DNA of 64,000 bases from contig NZ_ANFZ01000014.1 of assembly GCF_000331245.1 (NCBI RefSeq), positions 62,001-126,000 of the forward strand, in the 5' to 3' direction. Position numbers and translations under genes: made by a program. How positions within the stretch are numbered: position 1 is the stretch's first letter; each line of letters starts with the position of its first letter. The notes below the pieces were generated by a model. That model was not told where the DNA came from and ran no database searches. It saw nothing but the letters and a program-made list of their open reading frames with translations. The stretch comes from Blastomonas sp. AAP53. GTDB taxonomy: Bacteria > Pseudomonadota > Alphaproteobacteria > Sphingomonadales > Sphingomonadaceae. This document shows positions 57,989 to 64,000 of the stretch, in pieces.

Positions 57989-59742
57989 TATGACCCTGCC
58001 TTGACCAGTCGGTCGCTGACCTGCGCCCAGGGACCGGCAGCAACGAGCCGGCCGTTTAGCATGACGAGGACCTGATCGGCAATCATCGCCGCCGCTGGTG
58101 TATGCCCGATCAGCACGACCGTCGTGCTCCCTCGCAGCGCAGCAACCGCTTCCAGAATGCGCGCTGCGGCCGCCGCGTCCAGCGCACTGGTGGCCTCGTC
58201 CAGGATCAGCAGCTGGGGTTGCTGCAACAACGCCCGCGCCAGCGCAATCCGTTGCCGTTCGCCACCGGACAGGCCCGCGCCGGCCTGACCGATCTGCGTG
58301 TCGAGACCGTCAGGCAGGTCCAGAACGAAGTCCGCAGCCGCCCGGCGCAGTGCCGTTGCAAGGCTGGCATCGTCAGCAGATGAACTCGCCCAGAGGAGGT
58401 TGTCGCGGATCGTGCCGGGAAACAGGAATATTTCCTGCGGCATATAGGCGATCGAACGCATCCAGCCTTGCCGGTCGGCGCCTGACACCGGCTTTCCGTC
58501 GACCAGCAACTGGCCGGCATCTGGCGTGACGAGGCTGATGATGACATCGGCCAGGCTGCTCTTGCCCGCGCCCGATGGGCCCATGATCGCCGTGATCTGC
58601 CCCGCCGTTATCGTCAGGCTAACCCCATCCAGCACCGGTTGTTCGCGACCAGGAAAGGACACGCGGACGTCGCGAAGCTCGATGGCCCGGGAAAGCGGAA
58701 CGGGTCGAGGCTCGCTTGCGATATCCGTCTGCCGGGCAGCGCGGCTGGCAGCCAGAAACTCGGCGACCTCGGCAAAGGCAGGCAGCATGTTGATGCTCCG
58801 GCTCGCGTGCTGCTGCGCGTTCATCAGCAGGGGCATGAGCCTGGCAAACACGATTACCAAAGTCAGCAGCTCCGGCAGAGGAACCGCCAGCAGCTTCAGG
58901 CCCAGATACACATACAGCGCGAGCAGCGCGCCCCCGCAAACCTGGAACATGGCCCGCGACAGCGATGTGTTGCGGGCAAACGACAGCTGCGCATGGCGAA
59001 CCCCGGCAATCGCATCCTTCACCCTTGAAAGGTGACGGCGTTCATTCCCCAGTACCTTGGCCAGCTTGATGCTGCCAATGCTGTCCTGCAGGGTCTGCAG
59101 CAGGCTCCGGTTGGCCGTGCCCTGCAACTGGCCCAGCGCATAGGCTTCACGGTTGAACCGCCCCAATGCCAGAAGGATCACTCCGCTCGAAACAAGCACG
59201 ATGGCCGTCAGGCCGGGCGCGATGATCAGCGCGGCACCGAGATAGGCGAGCGCTGCAGCAATGGCCGCAAGCAGGGCCAGTGCAGACTGGACACCAAGGC
59301 CGACCCGGCTCATTTCGACCAGCATCAGATTGGCAAGGTCTGCAGGCCGATGCGGCGCAATCCAGCGCCATTCGGCTGACAGAAGCGCTTCAAAACAATC
59401 CTGCCTGAGCCCATCAACAAAATCGAACTGCAGCTTGACGATGGCTTGATCGCGGGCATAGCCCACGGCAGACTGCAACGCGATCAGGCCGACAAATACG
59501 CTGAGCAGCCCCTCTGCGGTTGCAGGAATACCCAGATAGGCCAGAGCGGCCATCACGCCGTTGATGACGGCGTTGTCCGTCACCTGCCCCCCGATCACCG
59601 ACAACAGTTGCACGAGCAGAATGACGCCGACGCCTTCTGTCGCGCTGGCCGCTATCGTCAGCAGCAAAACGCCCGCCGCTCTGCCCGCCGGCACGCGGGC
59701 AAACAGAGCCGCAAGGTCAGGCAGCGCCTTCAGCCATGGCAT
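57988..59742 (-). CDS. Lasso-peptide ABC exporter (fused membrane and ATPase domains)
   Basis: A 584-residue half transporter: an N-terminal ABC membrane domain with about six helices (for instance PAGRAAGVLLLTIAASATEG, AALAYLGAALIIAPGLTAIV), and an ATPase with the P-loop GPSGAGKSS near 388, the signature LSGGERQRIALARAL near 490 and LLILDEATSALD near 509. It is the D gene that exports the mature lasso peptide and often gives self-protection. It starts in the stop of the B2 gene (ATGA). Confidence 0.92.
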   Translation of the reverse strand: MPWLKALPDLAALFARVPAGRAAGVLLLTIAASATEGVGVILLVQLLSVIGGQVTDNAVINGVMAALAYLGIPATAEGLLSVFVGLIALQSAVGYARDQAIVKLQFDFVDGLRQDCFEALLSAEWRWIAPHRPADLANLMLVEMSRVGLGVQSALALLAAIAAALAYLGAALIIAPGLTAIVLVSSGVILLALGRFNREAYALGQLQGTANRSLLQTLQDSIGSIKLAKVLGNERRHLSRVKDAIAGVRHAQLSFARNTSLSRAMFQVCGGALLALYVYLGLKLLAVPLPELLTLVIVFARLMPLLMNAQQHASRSINMLPAFAEVAEFLAASRAARQTDIASEPRPVPLSRAIELRDVRVSFPGREQPVLDGVSLTITAGQITAIMGPSGAGKSSLADVIISLVTPDAGQLLVDGKPVSGADRQGWMRSIAYMPQEIFLFPGTIRDNLLWASSSADDASLATALRRAAADFVLDLPDGLDTQIGQAGAGLSGGERQRIALARALLQQPQLLILDEATSALDAAAAARILEAVAALRGSTTVVLIGHTPAAAMIADQVLVMLNGRLVAAGPWAQVSDRLVKAGS

Positions 59743-60218
59743 CAGCGCGTCAGACCCTGGGGCACGTACATGCCAACCACCGTGAAGGTCGAAAAGCTTT
59801 CATTGCCCGTAACCTTCACCGGTCCGGTGGCAACCCAGGCATGCGCCTTCAGGCCGGCGGCGAGCTGGTCACGCGCGACGCCGAAAAACAGCGCATAGGG
59901 TATGCGGTACAGACCCAGCAGCGCGCGTGCGGCCAAAGCCTGAGTAAAGCAATTGGCATCGAAGGGCGTGTAGCTGGCCGCCAGACGAATGACCTGTCCG
60001 ATGGCATCTGCGCGCCTGCATTGGGCCTCGGTCGCCAGTGGAACCCACGCATTGACCCCAGCTGGCACGCCTACAAAACGCCCAAGATGACGGAAGGGCA
60101 CCAGAAGCACAGCAAGCCGCGCGATCCCCAGGGCCAACCAGGTCGGGGCCAGCCAGAGTTTCTGGAAACGCGGCAATGCCAGAAATGTGGCCACCTTGCG
60201 CGAAAGCCGGAATGTCAT
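59742..60218 (-). CDS. Lasso leader peptidase B2 (transglutaminase-like)
   Basis: A 158-residue PF13471-type cysteine peptidase that removes the leader from the precursor, working with B1. Catalytic Cys90 is in DANCFTQALAARALLG and His126 in KAHAWVATG; a second acidic residue completes the usual triad. B1 and B2 are separate genes as in many sphingomonads, and lie on opposite strands at the two ends of the cluster. It is the first gene of the B2-exporter-nucleotidyltransferase operon. Confidence 0.9.
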   Translation of the reverse strand: MTFRLSRKVATFLALPRFQKLWLAPTWLALGIARLAVLLVPFRHLGRFVGVPAGVNAWVPLATEAQCRRADAIGQVIRLAASYTPFDANCFTQALAARALLGLYRIPYALFFGVARDQLAAGLKAHAWVATGPVKVTGNESFSTFTVVGMYVPQGLTR

Positions 60219-60685
60219 GTCTGTTACCTGTCGTCCCTGCGATGTGTTCGCTCCGGGCTAGGTATCTGGTAAACAATGCGAAGGATAGTCCGTCAAATGG
60301 CGGCTGATCTCATTCTGCACGTGCTGGCGCAGGAACGACCGCTAACGGGCGTCTCCCCGACACAGAGCGATGCTGGCTGCAGGGTGCTTGCAGCAGGCGC
60401 AGGCACCACTCAGCACGCGAAGATCGGCCACGTGTCCGCAGATGCCGCTTGATGGCCACGAAAGAACTTGAGCCGCATGTCAGCGTTCAGCAAGAGACCG
60501 GCGGCTGCGGCATGTACAATGGTGGGTGGAGAGATGCCGCCGAACACGACGTCTTGTGAATGCGCAGATTTTGAAGCATAGGGAGTGCATAGACGGACTT
60601 GCGCACGGCGCGAGTGGCTCGGCCCGGCGCCTATCCCCGGGACAATCCGGCATCTTCCTGCCGATGATCGTATCTGGATTTCTTC
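60219..60685. other. Gene-free stretch between lasso B2 and the SulP gene
   Basis: No gene is seen. It must contain the promoter of the B2 operon (a weak TTGACG at 60291-60296 with TTTACC 17 bases later on the - strand is one option) and that of the transporter gene. The part right of 60500 resembles ordinary GC-rich DNA. Confidence 0.4.
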
Positions 60686-62170
60686 ATGAACTTTACTGCC
60701 ACGCTTCGCCGCGACTGGCTTTCGAACCCGCGGGCCGAGATTCTGGCCGGCATCGTCGTTGCACTTGCACTGATACCCGAGGCGATCGGATTTTCGATCA
60801 TTGCAGGTGTCGATCCGCGCGTCGGGCTATATGCCTCGGTGGCGATCGCGATCGTCATTTCCTTCACCGGCGGGCGGCCCGGCATGATCTCTGCGGCGAC
60901 CGCTGCGGTGGCGGTGCTGGTGGTGCCGCTTGTCCGCGATCATGGGGTCGAATACCTGTTCGCCGCGACGATCCTGATGGGCATCATCCAGATCGTGGCG
61001 GGACTGATCCGCCTCAACCTGCTGATGCAGTTCGTCTCGCGCTCGGTGATTACCGGCTTCGTCAATGCATTGGCGATCCTCATTTTCATGGCGCAACTGC
61101 CACAGCTGACGAACGTGACATGGCAAGCCTATGCAATGGTCGCAGGCGGTCTTGCAATCATCTACCTTTTGCCGCGCCTCACCACTGTCATCCCCGCGCC
61201 GCTGGTCGCGATCATCATTCTGACCATCCTCGCGGTGTGGACCGGCGCTCCGGTGAACACGGTTGCAGACATGGGCAATCTGCCCGAAGGCTTGCCCAGT
61301 CTCGTGTGGCCTGATGTGCCGCTCACCTGGCAAACGCTCCAGATCATTGCGCCCTATTCGGCAGCGATGGCGGCAGTCGGGTTGCTGGAATCGCTTTTGA
61401 CCGCGCAAATCGTCGACGACATGACCGACACAGGCAGCGACAAGCGCCGCGAATGCGCCGGGCAAGGCACAGCCAACATCGCAGCCGCGCTGGTCGGTGG
61501 CATGGGCGGGTGCGCCATGATCGGGCAATCGGTGATCAACGTCACGTCCGGCGGGCGCGGACGGCTTTCGACCTTCACCGCAGGCGCGGTCCTGATGTTC
61601 CTGCTGGCGGTACTCGGCCCCTATGTGGGGCAGGTTCCGATGCCCGTGCTGGTGGCGATCATGATCATGGTGTCGATCAGCACTTTCAGCTGGAACTCGA
61701 TCCCCAACCTTCGCCGCCACCCCTGGCCATCATCCGTGGTGATGCTGACCACAGTCGCGGTGGTGGTTGGCACCCATGACCTCTCGCTTGGAGTGCTGGC
61801 GGGCGTGCTGCTTTCGGGGATCTTTTTTGCCGGCAAGGTGCAGCGGATGTTCGGCGTGGAGCGGACGCTGTCGGAGGACGGCCAGACCGCGCACTACCGG
61901 GTTCGCGGGCAGATCTTCTTCGCCTCGGTCGAGCGTTTCGTTGATGCCATGAATGTCGAGGAGGCCGCCCCTAACGTCACCATCGACATGACGGCGGCGC
62001 ATTTCTGGGACATCTCGGGCGTTGCCGCGCTTGACAAGATCGTCGCCCGGCTGAGGCGTGACGGTCGCAATGTGGAAGTGGCGGGCTACAACCGTGCAAG
62101 CGCGGACATCGTCGACAGGTTCGCGCTGCACGACAAGACCGGCTTCGAGCTGGGGGCGAGCCCGCACTGA
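60686..62170 (+). CDS. SulP-family anion transporter
   Basis: A 494-residue SulP/SLC26-type permease. About ten to twelve membrane segments run from residue 25 to 390 ([20 protein letters not shown], with the SulP pattern near PRVGLYASV; later [20 protein letters not shown]), and a C-terminal STAS domain (about residues 405-490) includes [20 protein letters not shown]. The transported ion is probably sulfate, bicarbonate or another anion; no carbonic-anhydrase gene is fused or adjacent. The frame starts at ATG 60686. Confidence 0.92.
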   Translation: MNFTATLRRDWLSNPRAEILAGIVVALALIPEAIGFSIIAGVDPRVGLYASVAIAIVISFTGGRPGMISAATAAVAVLVVPLVRDHGVEYLFAATILMGIIQIVAGLIRLNLLMQFVSRSVITGFVNALAILIFMAQLPQLTNVTWQAYAMVAGGLAIIYLLPRLTTVIPAPLVAIIILTILAVWTGAPVNTVADMGNLPEGLPSLVWPDVPLTWQTLQIIAPYSAAMAAVGLLESLLTAQIVDDMTDTGSDKRRECAGQGTANIAAALVGGMGGCAMIGQSVINVTSGGRGRLSTFTAGAVLMFLLAVLGPYVGQVPMPVLVAIMIMVSISTFSWNSIPNLRRHPWPSSVVMLTTVAVVVGTHDLSLGVLAGVLLSGIFFAGKVQRMFGVERTLSEDGQTAHYRVRGQIFFASVERFVDAMNVEEAAPNVTIDMTAAHFWDISGVAALDKIVARLRRDGRNVEVAGYNRASADIVDRFALHDKTGFELGASPH

Positions 62171-62644
62171 TGCAGTGATGGCAGCGGATGGACACCTGCG
62201 GACAGGCAGTATCCAGGCAGACTGGCGCCAACGCGGACGTTGACGCATAATCCCTTCGGCAAGTCTGAAAGGATCGGTGCCGGGTCCCTGGCCGAGTGGC
62301 GGGTGTCGAGCGGCGAGAAGCCAGATGCGCGCGTTCAATCTGCCAGTTGGCAATCGGCAACCGCAGCCCTCGACCTCGGGCAGGTCATTCCCTGCGGCAA
62401 TTCGAGCAGCTTCGGACCTTCTGCCGCCACCGCAAGCCCTCGCTCACGGACCACAACAGGAGCATCGGCTCTGTGCCGCTGGGCTTTGGCGGTTGCCGAC
62501 CACCCGCTGTTTGCGGAATGCCGGCATGAGGGCTGGCTCCTTGGGGTGGACGTCATGCGAGAAACAGAAACAGTCCGAATAATAAATGCGATTGACTCGC
62601 ATTAGCGAGCCTGGTTAGGCGCTCCCTATCAACAGGGGAGTTCC
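62171..62644. other. Gene-free stretch upstream of the TonB receptor
   Basis: No gene is credible. An open frame at 62240-62605 has an Ala/Ser/Arg-rich composition and no ribosome site. A Fur-box-like palindrome lies at 62585-62603. Confidence 0.5.
62585..62603. promoter_or_regulatory. Fur-box-like operator
   Basis: AATGCGATTGACTCGCATT is a 19-bp near-perfect inverted repeat (AATGCGA and TCGCATT) of the kind seen at iron-regulated promoters, 42 bp before the TonB receptor start codon. Confidence 0.7.
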
Positions 62645-64000
62645 ATGAAGTATTGCTTGTTTTTGTCCACCTCGGTCCTCGCCACGCTTGCGGCCCCCGC
62701 GGTCGCAGCGGAAGACACCTCTTCGGATCAGCAGAACGAAATCATCGTCACGGGTGAAAAGGCGGCACGCAGTCTGCAGGAAACGACGGCATCCGTCAGT
62801 GTGACGACGGATGAAAGGCTGGTCGAAGAAAATATCCTGACGATCCAGGACGTCTACAATCGCACCGCGAACGTCTCGGAAACCTATGGCGCGTCCGGTT
62901 TTTCGATCCGTGGCATTGATCAGCGCGGCGTTTCGGGCGGCGGTGATGCGGCCACTGCGACGGTGTTCGTCGATGGCGCACCCGTGCCACAGGATGTGCT
63001 CTCGAATGGCCCGACCGACATGTGGGACGTGGCGCAGGTCGAGATCTTCCGCGGGCCGCAATCGACCATCCAGGGTCTCAACGCACTGGCAGGCGCCGTG
63101 CATATCCGCACGCAGGATCCGACGTTCGACTGGAGCCTCAAGGGCCGTGCCCTCGTTTCATCATTCGACACGACGCAATTCGCGGTCGCTGGTGGCGGCG
63201 CCATCGTGCCCGGCGAACTGGCGTTCCGCATATCGGCCGAAAAGCGCGATTCCGATGGGTACATCCGCAACATCACCCGCAACGCGCCGGAAAGCGGCGT
63301 GGATTCCACGTCGATCCGGGGCAAGCTGCTCTGGACGCCGTCTGCACTGGCCGGTTTCGAAGCGCGCCTTGGCTATCACCGTTTCGAGACAAAGGGCGGA
63401 TACCTCTTCCCCTATGTCGATCGATCGGTCGGGGATTATTTCGACAACCGGACCAACCCGTCCGATTATCCCAACAGCAGCGATGTCGACAACGACCAGG
63501 TGACGCTGGACCTGCGCTATGATCTGGGTGGCGGGCTGACGCTGAGCACGCTCGGGACATATACGGATACGGACTTCATCCGCCAATATGATGGCGATTC
63601 CTCGGCCGCCAGCGTGGCCTATAGCGACATCGCGGGCGGGGCTGAAACCTTCACCCAGGAATTGCGCCTCAACTACGAGAGCGATCGGTTGAGCGCCCTT
63701 GCCGGGCTTTTCTATTATCATCGCGACCAGTATCGCCGCTCGCATCAGGTGACGCTGGTGCCGACGCCCGGCCCGACCATAGCAAACCTGCTGGCAGGCG
63801 CGCTGGGCGCGCCGTTGGCGGCGCAGGTCGCCGCGCTCTACACCGCTGCGCTGCCCAACATCCCGGTCGATTACACATCGGACTTTCCGACGAGGGTCGA
63901 GACGATGGCAGCGTTCGCCGACGCGCGCTATCGCCTGACGGATCGGCTCTCGTTGCTCGGCGGTTTCCGCTACGACCGCGAACGCAACACGATTGGCGGC
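62645..64000 (+). CDS. TonB-dependent receptor, 5' part (452 codons, cut by the window edge)
   Basis: The frame starts MKYCLFLSTSVLATLAAPAV, a signal peptide, then has the plug-domain elements EIIVTGEKAARSLQETTASV, VSETYGASGFSIRGIDQRG and VEIFRGPQSTIQGLNALAG, followed by barrel strands. GGGGAGTTCC lies upstream of ATG 62645. The Fur-box-like site suggests that it imports an iron-siderophore or haem complex. Outer-membrane receptors of lasso clusters also exist, but this one is 2.4 kb away behind a SulP gene, so a link is not shown. Confidence 0.9.
   Translation, partial: MKYCLFLSTSVLATLAAPAVAAEDTSSDQQNEIIVTGEKAARSLQETTASVSVTTDERLVEENILTIQDVYNRTANVSETYGASGFSIRGIDQRGVSGGGDAATATVFVDGAPVPQDVLSNGPTDMWDVAQVEIFRGPQSTIQGLNALAGAVHIRTQDPTFDWSLKGRALVSSFDTTQFAVAGGGAIVPGELAFRISAEKRDSDGYIRNITRNAPESGVDSTSIRGKLLWTPSALAGFEARLGYHRFETKGGYLFPYVDRSVGDYFDNRTNPSDYPNSSDVDNDQVTLDLRYDLGGGLTLSTLGTYTDTDFIRQYDGDSSAASVAYSDIAGGAETFTQELRLNYESDRLSALAGLFYYHRDQYRRSHQVTLVPTPGPTIANLLAGALGAPLAAQVAALYTAALPNIPVDYTSDFPTRVETMAAFADARYRLTDRLSLLGGFRYDRERNTIGG

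Noticed and set aside
60526-61314. Open frame upstream of and overlapping the SulP gene
   Set aside because: It is a different frame of the SulP coding DNA with an Arg/Cys/His-rich, domain-free product.
62240-62605. 121-codon open frame before the TonB receptor
   Set aside because: It has no ribosome site, the composition is Ala/Ser/Arg-rich, and it overlaps the Fur-box-like site.

Overview
The window is GC-rich DNA with dense, alternating gene runs. Gene content points to a sphingomonad-type alphaproteobacterium: a very large NAD-specific glutamate dehydrogenase, split glycyl-tRNA synthetase next to pyruvate phosphate dikinase, secreted S9 peptidases, a TonB-dependent receptor, and several families of short dispersed palindromic repeats. 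This is inference from content and style, not from a marker-gene comparison.

Layout. 1-10.2 kb: PAS-domain protein, glutamate dehydrogenase, S9 peptidase, typA. 10.3-17.1 kb: repeats, two hypothetical proteins, a beta-oxidation operon (two acyl-CoA dehydrogenases and an enoyl-CoA hydratase) and a DUF1214/DUF1254 membrane-anchored pair. 17.2-23.6 kb: glyQ-glyS-ppdK with repeats between the genes. 23.6-34.1 kb: molybdopterin oxidoreductase, small HTH/membrane pair, TraB/GumN protein, epoxide hydrolase, fasciclin lipoprotein, phhA divergent from an Lrp-type regulator, glycosyltransferase, rimO. 34.2-36.2 kb: arsenic operon arsR-arsI-arsC-aqpS. 36.3-49.2 kb: CHAP protein, trypsin-like protease, outer-membrane protein, ATP-grasp, TPR, SIMPL, two VOC/flavodoxin-type enzymes, HDAC-like amidohydrolase, second S9 peptidase, recJ. 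A tRNA-Glu(UUC) closes this core block at 49.39 kb.

From the tRNA to about 60.5 kb the DNA is accessory in character: two unknown secreted proteins, then a complete lasso-peptide cluster. On the + strand are a PqqD-like leader-binding protein (B1), an HPr-kinase-like kinase and the asparagine-synthetase-like lasso cyclase. On the - strand are a nucleotidyltransferase-family protein, an ABC exporter and the B2 leader peptidase. Two tandemly duplicated precursor genes lie in the convergent middle (55817-55999 and 56281-56460, - strand). Their leaders are nearly identical but their cores differ: SAAPTDFVDGGFLS (predicted Ser1-Asp9 ring) and AGGPGTTDSTILS (predicted Ala1-Asp8 ring). Both end in Ser, the residue that related kinases phosphorylate. 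I consider this the most interesting system in the window.

The right end holds a SulP anion transporter and the first 452 codons of a TonB-dependent receptor behind a good Fur-box-like palindrome. The left-most gene may also be cut by the window edge.
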